From NCBI RefSeq assembly GCF_024622195.1, contig NZ_JANKBI010000002.1, positions 124,001 to 188,000 on the forward strand: a stretch of DNA of 64,000 nt, given 5' to 3'. Below the pieces are notes generated by a model. The model was not told the origin of the DNA. It saw nothing but the letters and a program-made list of their open reading frames with translations, and ran no database searches. The translations under genes were made by a program, and so were the position numbers. Of this stretch, positions 1 through 9,260 are shown one piece after another; positions within the stretch are counted from its first letter, which is position 1, and each line of letters begins with the position of its first letter. The stretch comes from Murimonas intestini. Its GTDB lineage: Bacteria; Bacillota; Clostridia; Lachnospirales; Lachnospiraceae.

Positions 1-281
1 TATTTCAATATATTTATTATGTTTTTGAAACAGGTTTATTTACCCTCATTATTGTCTTTGGACAAAAGGCATTTGAGAAGTGGTTTGGGAATTCCCAAAT
101 TCCATATGGCGGAATCGTGGTTGCGTTGACATGGGGGATGGGACATATACTGACAAAAGGGTCACTTTCCGCAGGATTATTAGCGGCGCTTAGCGGCTTT
201 ATATACGGGGTCACATATCTGCTGGCTAATAGAAATATTAAGAAAACATATCTGCTTTTATTTGTGATGTTTGTGCTTTGA
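1..281 (+). CDS. C-terminal fragment of a CPBP-like membrane protein
   Basis: The reading frame is open from base 3 to a TGA at 279-281; the start lies outside the window. The roughly 92 visible residues form two or three hydrophobic segments. They include WGMGH followed by a Gly/Ala/Leu-rich helix (AALSGFIYGVTYLL), which resembles the second and third conserved segments of CPBP/CAAX-type intramembrane proteases, where a helix histidine is part of the active site. The third motif is not clearly preserved, so this could be another polytopic membrane protein. There is a TGA and then a long gap before the next gene, so it is not co-transcribed with the sigma factor by any visible signal. Confidence 0.45.
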   Translation, partial: FQYIYYVFETGLFTLIIVFGQKAFEKWFGNSQIPYGGIVVALTWGMGHILTKGSLSAGLLAALSGFIYGVTYLLANRNIKKTYLLLFVMFVL

Positions 282-607
282 ACCAATACATAAGGTGCTG
301 TCATTCCGATAAAAATCTATAGGATTTCATGGGCAGGCGATGACTGAGAATATCACAGGATACTTTGGAGATTTGGCATCAATATGATTATCACAGACTT
401 TTTTAAATTTAATATATGGATTGATCGGGAGACATGATACGTCACCATTATAAGAGCGCAGCTGTGGGAAAAGCTCTGTTAATGTGATGCTGAGTGTGTC
501 CCTTTTTTGACGTTCCTTCCCATATATTAAGGTTTTTTTCTGCTTTTTTCATCTCAGCGCACATTTTCCCTGCTCATCCGTTATACTTAGTGAAAGGAGG
601 TTTCCAG
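282..607. other. Intergenic region without a recognisable gene
   Basis: About 326 bases separate the membrane-protein fragment from the ECF sigma gene. No ORF with a ribosome binding site, no strong hairpin with a T tract and no convincing sigma-A promoter was seen. The last 15 bases hold the AAAGGAGG binding site (593-600) of the sigma gene. A promoter read by the ECF factor itself might lie here, but its consensus is unknown. Confidence 0.4.
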
Positions 608-1081
608 ATGGCCATCGATTTAGAAGAAGAATATGACAAGATATACCGGTACTGCTATTTTCACGTGAGGGAGCAGTATCTGGCGGAGGATATTACTCAG
701 GAAACTTTCCTTCGCTATTTTAAAAGGGCGCCCCAGATAAACCATGGAAGCAGGACAGCCTATCTGTATACCATAGCCCGGAATCTGTGCACAGACTATT
801 TCCGCCGAACGGGGACGGAGGAACTGACTGAGGAAAAAGCGGAGGCAGTGTCCGGGACGGAGAGGCCCATGGAGGGACTGGAAGACAGTATGGATCTGAA
901 GGAAGCCCTTAAGACGCTGACGGTGGAACAGCAGGAGCTGCTGATGCTGCGCTATGCCCAGGAATTGAATGTGTCTGAGGCGGCCCGGATTCTTGGAATA
1001 TCAAGATTTGCATTTTACCGCAGGGAAAAAGAAGCGCTTAAGGTATTAAAATTAAAACTGGAAGGAGGGGATGCTCAGTGA
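608..1081 (+). CDS. ECF-type RNA polymerase sigma factor
   Basis: This 157-residue protein has the two-domain build of an extracytoplasmic-function sigma-70 factor. Region 2 covers about residues 5-65 (YDKIYRYC ... AEDITQETFLRYF ... YLYTIARNLCTDYFRR), and region 4 covers about 95-150 with a helix-turn-helix (NVSEAARILGIS). The ATG at 608 was chosen because AAAGGAGG sits 7 bases upstream; a longer frame from 494 has no binding site. The stop overlaps the next start (GTGA at 1078-1081). In an operon with an ABC-2 exporter it probably switches on export or envelope-stress genes, and likely its own operon. No soluble anti-sigma factor is visible; the membrane protein downstream is the only candidate. 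Confidence 0.85.
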   Translation: MAIDLEEEYDKIYRYCYFHVREQYLAEDITQETFLRYFKRAPQINHGSRTAYLYTIARNLCTDYFRRTGTEELTEEKAEAVSGTERPMEGLEDSMDLKEALKTLTVEQQELLMLRYAQELNVSEAARILGISRFAFYRREKEALKVLKLKLEGGDAQ

Positions 1082-1803
1082 GACAACTGAAAAAAGAGTT
1101 AAAAAAAGCATTTGAGGCCCCGCAGCCGCAAAGAAAGGAAGAATTTCTGCGCCAGCACGGGAATGGGGGCGGCAGTCTCACGGGATTTCTGATGGTACAG
1201 CTGTCTTATATAGGAAAAGGCACCTGGGGGATGATGGCGCTAATATTTATCATCTCAATGCTGGCAGGCAGATGTATGTACTTTCAGGACGCCAGCCAGG
1301 CTCTGGGGATATTGGGAGCCATTATGCCCTTTTGGGCAGGATTATTTATGAGTGAAGGCCTGAAGTCTAAGAGAAACGGGATGGCGGAACTGGAGCTTTC
1401 ATGCAGGCACAGCATACTTCAGGTGACTATGGCAAGATTTATCATACTGGGGATTGTGGAGCTGGCGGCACTGCTGGCAGTAGGGGCAGGAATAGGAAAT
1501 GCCTGGCGGGCAGGGTTTGTGAGAGGGACTGTATATATTCTTGTGCCGTGGATGGCCACCAGCTTTTTGTCCCTGTGCCTGATCAAAAGATCAGGTCGGG
1601 AAAATGAAGCCTGGTATTGTCTTGGCGCTGCGGTTCTGGTGAGCATTACATTAATGTCCTGCGGAAACATTTGGAAAGAGATGTACAGCCCTGTGTTTTT
1701 CGGCTGCTGGCTGCTTCTCTTTGCACTTCTGCTGGCAGGGAACGGATATAAAATAAAATGGTTCAGACAACATATGGAGGATTATTTATGGAACTTGAAT
1801 TAG
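1078..1803 (+). CDS. Six-helix membrane protein of the sigma/ABC operon
   Basis: The 241-residue product starts at a GTG that overlaps the sigma stop codon. A charged N-terminus of about 45 residues (LKKELKKAFEAPQPQRKEEFL) is followed by about six transmembrane segments, near residues 52-70, 78-96, 120-142, 150-168, 180-198 and 205-223. I do not recognise a named family. Such a protein between a sigma factor and an ABC-2 transporter may be a second permease subunit or a membrane-bound anti-sigma factor holding the sigma through its cytoplasmic N-terminus; both are inference. The gene overlaps the ABC ATPase start by 16 bases. Confidence 0.6.
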   Translation: MRQLKKELKKAFEAPQPQRKEEFLRQHGNGGGSLTGFLMVQLSYIGKGTWGMMALIFIISMLAGRCMYFQDASQALGILGAIMPFWAGLFMSEGLKSKRNGMAELELSCRHSILQVTMARFIILGIVELAALLAVGAGIGNAWRAGFVRGTVYILVPWMATSFLSLCLIKRSGRENEAWYCLGAAVLVSITLMSCGNIWKEMYSPVFFGCWLLLFALLLAGNGYKIKWFRQHMEDYLWNLN

Positions 1804-2660
1804 ACTGTATTAAGAAGCAGTTTAAAAATAAGATTGCCGTGGACAGGGTTTCTTTCAGGATGCGTCCTGGAATATACGGACTGCTGGGCGCAAACGGTGC
1901 AGGAAAGACAACATTGATGCGGATGATGGCGGGAATCTTAAGGCCTGATGAGGGGCGGATACATTTGGATGGAATTGATGTGTCTGAAGAAGCCTACAGG
2001 GATAAGCTTGGATATCTGCCCCAGGAGTTCGGTTACTATCCGAATTTTAAGACAGAGGATTTTATGATGTATCTGGCCTCGCTCAAGGGGCTTACAAAAA
2101 CCAGGGCGAGAGCGGTGACACGGGAACTTCTGGAACTGGTGGGTTTGTCAGATGTATCAGAAAAGAAAATAAAGACATTTTCAGGGGGGATGAAGCAGAG
2201 GCTTGGCATCGCACAGGCCATGCTGAATAATCCCCGTCTGCTCATACTGGATGAACCCACGGCGGGCCTTGACCCAAAAGAGAGGGTTAAGTTCCGCAAT
2301 ATGATATCCAGGCTGGGAAGAGACAGGATAATCCTGCTCTCCACTCATATCGTATCCGACGTGGAATATATTGCGGATCAGATACTTATTATGAAGGACG
2401 GCAGGATACTGCACGCAGGAACCCTGAAGGAAATCCTGTCTGAGATAGAGGGAAGAGTCTGGGAATGTGTTGTCCCAAGAGAGGAGCTGACCCGCCTGGC
2501 TGAAGAATTTGCCGTCATTAATGTGAGAGAAGAGAAAGACGGGATATTCCTGCGGCTGGCGGGTGACAGGAAGCCTTACCCTGCGGCGTGGCCTGTTGAG
2601 GCTGCATTGGAGGATCTGTATCTGTTTTACTTCAGACAGGAAGGGGAGATGTACGTATGA
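1788..2660 (+). CDS. ABC transporter ATP-binding protein (ABC-2/BcrA type)
   Basis: This 290-residue ATPase has Walker A GANGAGKTT (about residues 34-42), a Q-loop (LPQEFGYYP), a signature FSGGMKQR and Walker B LLILDEPTAGLD, followed by a switch His (STHIVSD). The roughly 75 C-terminal residues are the variable domain of ABC-2 exporter ATPases. The ATG at 1788 was preferred over 1758 because GGAGG lies 8 bases upstream. It pairs with the permease that overlaps its end by 4 bases. The class exports drugs, lantibiotics or lipids; the substrate here is unknown. Confidence 0.9.
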   Translation: MELELDCIKKQFKNKIAVDRVSFRMRPGIYGLLGANGAGKTTLMRMMAGILRPDEGRIHLDGIDVSEEAYRDKLGYLPQEFGYYPNFKTEDFMMYLASLKGLTKTRARAVTRELLELVGLSDVSEKKIKTFSGGMKQRLGIAQAMLNNPRLLILDEPTAGLDPKERVKFRNMISRLGRDRIILLSTHIVSDVEYIADQILIMKDGRILHAGTLKEILSEIEGRVWECVVPREELTRLAEEFAVINVREEKDGIFLRLAGDRKPYPAAWPVEAALEDLYLFYFRQEGEMYV

Positions 2661-3847
2661 GGATACTGGAATTAATGGGGTATGAATATAAAAAAATGTT
2701 TAACAGGAGGAGTTTCTGGCTGAATATTATAGCCGGATTTTTGCTCATGGGTACATCAGGGTTTTTGATGCTGACAGGTAAAGTTTACCTGGAGGGAGAG
2801 TTTGCCTATACACATATGGAATATATAAATGCTGAGAAGGAGGCGGGAAGTTCCATAAATGGGATCAGGCTGGATGAAAAGACTCTTACAGAGGCACAGA
2901 AGAAATGGAATGAGAGACAGAAGCTTGTGCCGGGGAAGGATATTACAAAGGATAATTTTCTGGAGATCCAGAGGGAGTATCTGCCTTATGTATTTATTTC
3001 CAGACTTGGACGGTGGGAGGAGGATGAACAGAATGCGCAGATGTTCTATGAAGACAGGGCAGAGAGGCAGATGGCTTTATGGAACAGCGGGAAGCTCAGC
3101 GACGAAGAGATAAAATATCTTAAGGAACAGGACAGCAGGATAGAGAGGCCGTGGAAATATGCGTATAATGATGCATATGGACAGTTTCAAAGCCTGAATT
3201 TTACAAATATCATGATTCTGTCAATCCTTATAGTTATTTGCCTGTCACCGGTCTTTGCGGAAGAGTATACCACACATGTAGATGCCCTGATGCTTTCGGC
3301 TAAAAACGGCAGGAAAAGAGTGATTACAGCTAAGATACTCACAGGCCTCAGCTTTGCGGCTGTACTATCCCTTACAGGATATCTTGCAATGCTGGCAGAG
3401 CAGGTCATTATCTACGGAAAAGGTGATCTGTCAGCGCCAATGCAGGTGATTCTGGAACTGGAGGACTATGCATATCCTTTTTCCACGGGTAAAATGCTTT
3501 TGATCACATTGGCATGCAGTGTACTTGCTTCTCTGCTTTCGGCTGTGATCGTGATGATGTGTTCAGCCAGGATGAAATCATCCTTCGGGCCTGCTGTGAC
3601 GGGGATTCTGATGGCTTTTTTGCCGGTTTTCTCAGGAATCGTTCCGGAATCCTTCAGAGGAATCCATATGTTTGTGCAGGCATTTCCGGGAAACTTCGGC
3701 ACCTACAAGTCCATATTCTCAAACCAGCTGATGGGAATTGGAAATCTGCTGTTTCCGGCATATATCTATGTGCCTGTCTTTTATGCAGCAGCGGCGGCTG
3801 TAATGATCGCTCTGGCAGCCAGGGGGTATTTAAGGAGGCAGTTATAA
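2657..3847 (+). CDS. ABC-2 type transporter permease
   Basis: The 396-residue protein begins with a transmembrane helix near residues 18-40. A hydrophilic, mostly extracytoplasmic stretch of about 140 residues follows, then five or six helices in the C-terminal half. This one-helix, large-loop, helix-bundle plan is usual for ABC-2 permeases of the exporter type. The ATG overlaps the ATPase stop, so the two are translationally coupled. It ends the sigma-membrane protein-ATPase-permease operon. The product would form the membrane channel for the exported compound; no sequence feature identifies that compound. Confidence 0.82.
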   Translation: MRILELMGYEYKKMFNRRSFWLNIIAGFLLMGTSGFLMLTGKVYLEGEFAYTHMEYINAEKEAGSSINGIRLDEKTLTEAQKKWNERQKLVPGKDITKDNFLEIQREYLPYVFISRLGRWEEDEQNAQMFYEDRAERQMALWNSGKLSDEEIKYLKEQDSRIERPWKYAYNDAYGQFQSLNFTNIMILSILIVICLSPVFAEEYTTHVDALMLSAKNGRKRVITAKILTGLSFAAVLSLTGYLAMLAEQVIIYGKGDLSAPMQVILELEDYAYPFSTGKMLLITLACSVLASLLSAVIVMMCSARMKSSFGPAVTGILMAFLPVFSGIVPESFRGIHMFVQAFPGNFGTYKSIFSNQLMGIGNLLFPAYIYVPVFYAAAAAVMIALAARGYLRRQL

Positions 3848-3929
3848 GAACATATTCCATTGACATCCTTCCTGCTCTGAGTTAAAATTAGTACAAATGT
3901 TTGGCTGCACAGAAGATGGAGGAAAAAGG

Positions 3930-6605
3930 ATGGAAAAACAGGATCTGATTATCTGTGACAGGACTATTCCGGCAAGGGAAGGCAGGTATGTGCCTTTCCC
4001 GGCAGGACTGAACAGGGATATTGCGGAATATCTGATATCCAGGGGTATTGAAAAGCTCTACTGCCATCAGGCGGAGATGTTTGAGGAGGCGTCAGAGGGT
4101 AAGAATGTGGTGATAACCACGCCTACAGCCAGCGGGAAGACTTTGGCCTTCCTGCTTCCTGTGCTGCAGGAGATACTGGCTGATCCCCTCACCAGGGCAG
4201 TCTTTATTTATCCGACAAAAGCTCTGGCAGGCGATCAGTACAGAGCGATGAAGCCCTGGATCGATTATTTCGGGGAGGGCAGGATAGAGGCCGGCGTCTA
4301 TGATGGTGATACACCGGCCAGTGAGAGAAGCAGGATCAGACGGGGGGCAAATATTATCCTGACAAATCCGGAGATGCTTAATGGCTCCTTTCTGCCCAAT
4401 CACAGCAAGTATGGCTTTGATTTTATTTTTTCGCATCTGAAATTTGTGGTGATCGACGAGCTGCACACTTACCGGGGGGCTTTTGGATCGCATCTGGCAA
4501 ATGTTTTCCGCAGATTGTCCAGAATCTGCAGATATTACCACTCTATGCCGCAGTTTCTCTGCAGTTCGGCCACGATTGCAAATCCTGTGGAGCTGGCTGA
4601 GGGGATCTGTGGCAGGAGTTTTGTGAAGGTGGATGAGGATGGTTCGCCTGCATCGGCCAGAAGGTATATGCTTGTTCAGCCACCGAAGATCATGGGATCG
4701 GATAAGAACTATTATGGGCAGGTCCAGGCTGTGACAGTAGCGGCAGAGATGCTGCCGGGGCTTGTAGAAGCGGACAGAAGCTTCATCGCCTTTGCCAAAT
4801 CCAGGAGGACCGTTGAGATCGTTCTTAAGGAGGCCAGAGACAGGCTGGAGGCTGCGGGATTTCTGGGAAGATCTGAGAGTGACAGGATATCAGGTTACAG
4901 AGGAGGATACACGCCCCAGGAGCGCAAAGAGATCGAGTCAAGGATGATAAGCGGCAGCCTGTGCGGGCTGGTTTCCACGAATGCACTTGAACTGGGGATT
5001 GATATCGGTAAGATCGACACTACCGTGCTGATCGGATATCCGGGAACAAGGGCTTCCTTCTGGCAGCAGACAGGGCGGGCCGGCAGAAATCTGAGGGAGT
5101 GCACGAATTACCTGATACTGGATAATCTGCCCTTTGACCAGTATATAGCGCTGGAACCGGGCTGGCTGTTTGATGGGAGCAGTGAGAACGCTGTAATAGA
5201 TAAGAACAATCTTCTGATAGAGCTGGCTCATATCCGGGCCGCTGCTGCAGAGATTCCCCTTACCCTGGATGATATCTCATTATTTCCAGACCTGGGGGAG
5301 GCTATTCCTGTCCTCCTGGGAGCCGGGGAGCTGGCGGGACAGGGCGGCAAGTTTGCGTGGTCAGGCGGGGAATATCCGGCGGGGGACTACAGCCTGCGAA
5401 ATATTGACAAGTCAAGATACAAGCTTTTGAATCAGGAGAACAGCAGAGTGATCACAGAGATGGATGAGATGCAGGCCTTCAGGGAGCTTCATGACGGGGC
5501 CGTCTATATGCATGATGGTGATTCTTATCAGATAGTCAGGCTGGAGCTGGAGACAAAAACTGCATTCGCACTTCCTTTTAACGGAAATTATTATACTGTG
5601 CCGGGAGGGGAGACAAATATCCAGGTCATACACTCTGACAGGCAGCAGGAGCTGGGCAGGGTGGAAATCCAGTTTGGTGATGTAAATGTGAATGATTATA
5701 TCTATATGTATAAGAAGCTTCAGTTCCACAACCACCAGAATCTGGGATTTACCCAGCTGGAGAGGCCTTTGGCGAAGGAGTATGACACGGAGAGCACATG
5801 GATCAGGCTGCCTGCGGATGTCACCAGGACATTCCGCTCTTATCTTCAGAAGGGGCCGGACGGACAGAGCGTGAGGAATGACCATTTTGAGGGCTTGTGT
5901 TTTGCACTGCAGAATTCAGCCAGAATGGTGACAATGACAGAGCAGGATGATATTGGTGTGACTACCTCCAATCTTTCAACAGAACTGGCAGAATATTTTT
6001 CGGACAGTGTCTTTGTGTATATCTATGATAAATACGTGGGAGGCCTGGGATTTTCGGAAAAGATATACGAGCTTATGGAGGAAGTTATCAGTAATGCAGT
6101 TAAAATGGTGGGAGGTTGCAAGTGCCAGGATGGCTGTGCTGCCTGCGTGGGGGACTACAGGCTGGATAAGGGTCTCATCCTCTGGGGGCTTAAGAGTCTT
6201 TTGGTAGAAGCCGACCCGCCAAAAGGGATCAAAAAGGCCGCCTTCTCCCCGTCTACATTTACAGCCAAAAAGTTTAAATTCAGTGAGCTGCCTGACAGGT
6301 GGGGCGAGTTCTGCAGTTATGTAAAGGAAAATGGCGATCCATTTGCCGCATTTTTAAATTCAGTGCCGAGAGCTGCAGTGGACGGCAGCAGGCTTGTATT
6401 GTTTATGGACGGTATATTTTTCAGGGAGTGGGTGCAGGAAGAGAATAACCAGAGGGCGCTTAAGAATATTATCAGCTATTACGCAGAGGCGCCGGCGGGG
6501 CTGACTGTGTCCGTCCGGGCGGAGGAGTCCGGGGCAGATGCAGAAGGAAGAAAGGAAAAGCTGAGACGCAGATATGACAATCTCAAAAATAAAGGAACTG
6601 AATGA
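3930..6605 (+). CDS. mrfA: DEAD/DEAH-box helicase of the MrfA/YprA family with DUF1998 domain
   Basis: This 891-residue ATPase has an N-terminal helicase core: TPTASGKT near residue 64, DELH in motif II, SATI in motif III and QQTGRAGRN in motif VI. Its C-terminal DUF1998-type region carries Cys730-x-Cys-x3-Cys-x2-Cys739. That four-cysteine metal site is the hallmark of the MrfA/YprA family, in which Bacillus MrfA works with the nuclease MrfB in repair of mitomycin C lesions. The start at 3930 has GATGGAGG just upstream. The stop lies 32 bases inside the next helicase gene. No MrfB-like exonuclease is adjacent, so a repair role is inferred from family and neighbour. Confidence 0.85.
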   Translation: MEKQDLIICDRTIPAREGRYVPFPAGLNRDIAEYLISRGIEKLYCHQAEMFEEASEGKNVVITTPTASGKTLAFLLPVLQEILADPLTRAVFIYPTKALAGDQYRAMKPWIDYFGEGRIEAGVYDGDTPASERSRIRRGANIILTNPEMLNGSFLPNHSKYGFDFIFSHLKFVVIDELHTYRGAFGSHLANVFRRLSRICRYYHSMPQFLCSSATIANPVELAEGICGRSFVKVDEDGSPASARRYMLVQPPKIMGSDKNYYGQVQAVTVAAEMLPGLVEADRSFIAFAKSRRTVEIVLKEARDRLEAAGFLGRSESDRISGYRGGYTPQERKEIESRMISGSLCGLVSTNALELGIDIGKIDTTVLIGYPGTRASFWQQTGRAGRNLRECTNYLILDNLPFDQYIALEPGWLFDGSSENAVIDKNNLLIELAHIRAAAAEIPLTLDDISLFPDLGEAIPVLLGAGELAGQGGKFAWSGGEYPAGDYSLRNIDKSRYKLLNQENSRVITEMDEMQAFRELHDGAVYMHDGDSYQIVRLELETKTAFALPFNGNYYTVPGGETNIQVIHSDRQQELGRVEIQFGDVNVNDYIYMYKKLQFHNHQNLGFTQLERPLAKEYDTESTWIRLPADVTRTFRSYLQKGPDGQSVRNDHFEGLCFALQNSARMVTMTEQDDIGVTTSNLSTELAEYFSDSVFVYIYDKYVGGLGFSEKIYELMEEVISNAVKMVGGCKCQDGCAACVGDYRLDKGLILWGLKSLLVEADPPKGIKKAAFSPSTFTAKKFKFSELPDRWGEFCSYVKENGDPFAAFLNSVPRAAVDGSRLVLFMDGIFFREWVQEENNQRALKNIISYYAEAPAGLTVSVRAEESGADAEGRKEKLRRRYDNLKNKGTE

Positions 6606-8745
6606 ATACCAGAAGGCTGCTGTACAAAATGAGAGCAGGGCATGCCTTGTCAATGCAAATGTAGGGAGCGGCAAGACTACAGTCCTTATTGAAAAGATCC
6701 TGCACCTTCATAATAAAAAGAATATAAGATTGCAGGATATGGTAGTGCTCACATTCACAAATAAGGCGGCGGATGAGATCAGAGAGCGCCTGAAGGGTGA
6801 GACTGCAGAAAGCTCTGAGCCGGTGGGGTCAGATGAGCTCTGGGGGTTCGGCACCTTTCACAGCGTAGCTCTCAGACTTCTGAAAGAGAAGCTTTCAGTG
6901 GAAGAGCTGGGGTATACGAAGGATTTTTTTGTCATCGAGCCGGATGAAGAGCTGGAGATAGCCGAAAGCCTTATAAGTGAAAACAAACTGAAGATAAAGT
7001 ATAAGAACAGGCTTAAAAAGCGGCTTGAGGAAGAAATGTCCGGCAGCAGCCAGGGAAGACGGAAAACGGGCCCTCAGGACGATCTTTCAGAACTGGCAGG
7101 CCTGCTTCGGGAGGAAAAGAGAAGGCAGGATAAGATGACCTTCCAGGACCTGCTGGCAAATGCATGCGCCCTGCTGAGGAAAGAGCGGCGAAAGCCCGCC
7201 TGGATCATCGTTGATGAAGTTCAGGACTGCGATGAATGGCAGCTGGAGATGATAGACTGCCTTATGGGAGAAAAGACCTGCCTGTTTGCAGTGGGAGACC
7301 CGAATCAGGTGATATACAGCTGGAGGGGCAGCGCCTTTCAGGTATTCTATACACTGAAGACAAAGTACCAGGCAGATGAGCTTTCCCTGCCTGTCAACTA
7401 CAGGTCAGGAGGCATTATCCTGGAGGCGGCCAGGCGCTTTTTGCAGAGCAGCCAGGAGCTTACAGGCGTCAGGGAGGCAGGGGAAAAGATTGCCGTAAGG
7501 AACCATTACGATCCGTTTCAGGAGGCTGACTACCTGTCAGATAAGATTGCAGAGCTAAACAGCAGGGGTATTCCATACAGTGATATCGCGGTTTTTTACA
7601 GGCTGCAGAGCCAGTCCGGAATACTGGAAGATATGATGGCCAGAAAAGGGATCCCTTATGAGGTCTCATTGAAAAAGACTATTAAAGATATACCTGTTCT
7701 GAACTGGCTGGTAAAACTTCTGCGATTTTCTTTAAATCCCCGGGATGTGCAGGCAGGAGTCTGCGTTCTTTGTGACAGGGATTACGGAGCAGGTATCACT
7801 GTAAAAGAGGCGGACAGATATATCAGGGCAGGATTGGAGGAAGCAGCTGACCAGGGCTTAGACGGCCCGGTGTTGGCCGGGACGGGAGAAGAGAGGAAAT
7901 TATCAGGAAAAGCGGGAATTCTTCTTAAGGCTATGCTTGGATTTAGGAACAGGTGGAAAGAGTACAGTAAAGCAGGACCGGAGGACTTTGCGGACAGAGT
8001 GATGGAATATTTTGACCTGGATACATATCTGCGGCCTTCCTTTGCCAGCTTTGCCGCCGACAGGGAATCGGTGCGGGAGCTGCTGAAGATCACAGGGGAT
8101 TATATATGCGAAGAGGGGGCGGAGGAACTGGCAGGAATGGGTGAATTCCTCAATTCTTCAGCGCTCTATGGCATAAATATCTTAAAGAAGGAAATCCACA
8201 GTGAGACAGACAGCGTAAAGCTCATGACTCTTCATGCATCCAAAGGCCTGGAATTTTCATATGTCTTTATCATAGGAGTGAATTATGGACTGATCCCTCT
8301 CAGAACGAAAAGCTTTGAGGAGGAGGAAGAGGAGCGCAGGCTCTTTTTTGTGGGTATGACAAGAGCAAAGGACCATCTGGAGATCTCCTGGTATACAAGC
8401 CCTGGCCAGCCAAATGTCATGCCAGGCCCCGGCAGATATCTGAACATGATCCCTGCACATCTGAAAGAGGGGGGAGGTATTGGCCCCGGACAGGCTGCGG
8501 CCTCCGGTGAGGTGAGGCTTCAGGAATTAAAGAGAGAGATTTTGAAAAACAGGGAGAAAAAAGAGGAACCCAACATCAAAGAAGAGAGCAGCAAAGAGGA
8601 GAGCAGCAGCACGAAGCGCGTGTCCCACAAAAAATATGGCCCGGGCACCGTGGAAAAAGAGGATGACACTATGATCACGGTGTTATTTGATGATTACGGG
8701 AGAAAGGAATTTATGAAGATGTTTTCTGAACTGGAAAGTATATGA
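6574..8745 (+). CDS. UvrD/Rep/PcrA-family superfamily 1 DNA helicase
   Basis: The 723-residue protein has the SF1A motifs in order: Q-motif LNEYQKAAV, Walker A GSGKTT at 31-36, motif II DEVQDCD, motif III GDPNQVIYSWRGS, motif IV NYRSG, motif V TLHASKGLEF and motif VI FFVGMTRAKD. The last 45 residues (KKYGPGTVEKEDD ... VLFDDYGRKEFM) match the Tudor-like RNA polymerase-binding tail of PcrA/UvrD, after a Lys/Glu-rich linker. It unwinds DNA 3' to 5' in repair or replication-conflict clearance. The start lies inside the MrfA-like gene, so the two helicases are translated as a coupled pair. It is not certain that this is the main PcrA of the cell. Confidence 0.85.
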   Translation: MTISKIKELNEYQKAAVQNESRACLVNANVGSGKTTVLIEKILHLHNKKNIRLQDMVVLTFTNKAADEIRERLKGETAESSEPVGSDELWGFGTFHSVALRLLKEKLSVEELGYTKDFFVIEPDEELEIAESLISENKLKIKYKNRLKKRLEEEMSGSSQGRRKTGPQDDLSELAGLLREEKRRQDKMTFQDLLANACALLRKERRKPAWIIVDEVQDCDEWQLEMIDCLMGEKTCLFAVGDPNQVIYSWRGSAFQVFYTLKTKYQADELSLPVNYRSGGIILEAARRFLQSSQELTGVREAGEKIAVRNHYDPFQEADYLSDKIAELNSRGIPYSDIAVFYRLQSQSGILEDMMARKGIPYEVSLKKTIKDIPVLNWLVKLLRFSLNPRDVQAGVCVLCDRDYGAGITVKEADRYIRAGLEEAADQGLDGPVLAGTGEERKLSGKAGILLKAMLGFRNRWKEYSKAGPEDFADRVMEYFDLDTYLRPSFASFAADRESVRELLKITGDYICEEGAEELAGMGEFLNSSALYGINILKKEIHSETDSVKLMTLHASKGLEFSYVFIIGVNYGLIPLRTKSFEEEEEERRLFFVGMTRAKDHLEISWYTSPGQPNVMPGPGRYLNMIPAHLKEGGGIGPGQAAASGEVRLQELKREILKNREKKEEPNIKEESSKEESSSTKRVSHKKYGPGTVEKEDDTMITVLFDDYGRKEFMKMFSELESI

Positions 8746-8760
8746 TGCTGCTTCAGGAGT

Positions 8761-8805
8761 TTCAGCCATGGGATATAGAAAATATTTCTGTATCTCATGG
8801 CTGAA
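8761..8805. terminator. Hairpin between convergent genes
   Basis: TTCAGCCATGGGATA (8761-8775) pairs with TATCTCATGGCTGAA (8791-8805) with one mismatch and a 15-base loop. It lies between the helicase stop and the stop of the convergent His-rich gene, and could end transcription both ways. T and A tracts are short, so this is a probable rather than strong terminator. Confidence 0.6.
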
Positions 8806-8825
8806 GTTATTTATGCAAGCCATAG

Positions 8826-9260
8826 TCAGGCCAGCTTTTGGAACATTGTTTTTATATGGGCCAGAAGCTCTTCTTCTGGAACCATGAATACAATGGCGGC
8901 GAGGCAGAGAGTGATGTCAGGAACCTGTGAAGATTTTCTGGTCACTTTTTCTTCTGTCACAGAATACATCTCGGCCCGGTGGATATCAAGAGATGCTTTG
9001 ATATGTCCAATTATGCCGCCATGGGCGTTGATCTTAGATGCCAGCTCTTCAAGAAGCTCTGTGAGTCTTATCCCCAGCGCCTCTGCATCCATACATGTAT
9101 GATACTGGGCGGAAACAATACATGCCCCATCCTGGAGATGTGAGGATATTGAAGGGTTTTTATTTTCAGTTTCGTGCCGGCATTCATTGCAGGCACATCC
9201 ATCTTCATGTGTATGGGCATGTCCGCTGTGGTCATGTCCTGTATGGATATGGTCATTCAT
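8826..9260 (-). CDS. His-rich metal-binding protein, partner of the CobW-type GTPase
   Basis: This 144-residue protein opens with a metal-binding tail, HIHTGHDHSGHAHTH, followed by Cys-x-Cys-x2-Cys (DGCACNEC). A compact alpha/beta domain of about 105 residues follows that I do not recognise. It is the last gene of a minus-strand operon and overlaps the upstream GTPase gene by 4 bases. CobW/COG0523 GTPases usually carry their own His-rich stretch; here the GTPase has none, so this separate protein probably supplies the metal store or chaperone part. Zinc, cobalt or nickel are all possible. The metallochaperone role is inferred from composition and context. Confidence 0.6.
   Translation of the reverse strand: MNDHIHTGHDHSGHAHTHEDGCACNECRHETENKNPSISSHLQDGACIVSAQYHTCMDAEALGIRLTELLEELASKINAHGGIIGHIKASLDIHRAEMYSVTEEKVTRKSSQVPDITLCLAAIVFMVPEEELLAHIKTMFQKLA

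Noticed and set aside
17..304. Minus-strand ORF opposite the window's first gene
   Set aside because: It has no ribosome binding site, and the + strand frame encodes a membrane protein with CPBP-like features.
576..600. TATACT at 582-587 as promoter of the sigma operon
   Set aside because: Transcription would start within the ribosome binding site, and there is no -35 box.
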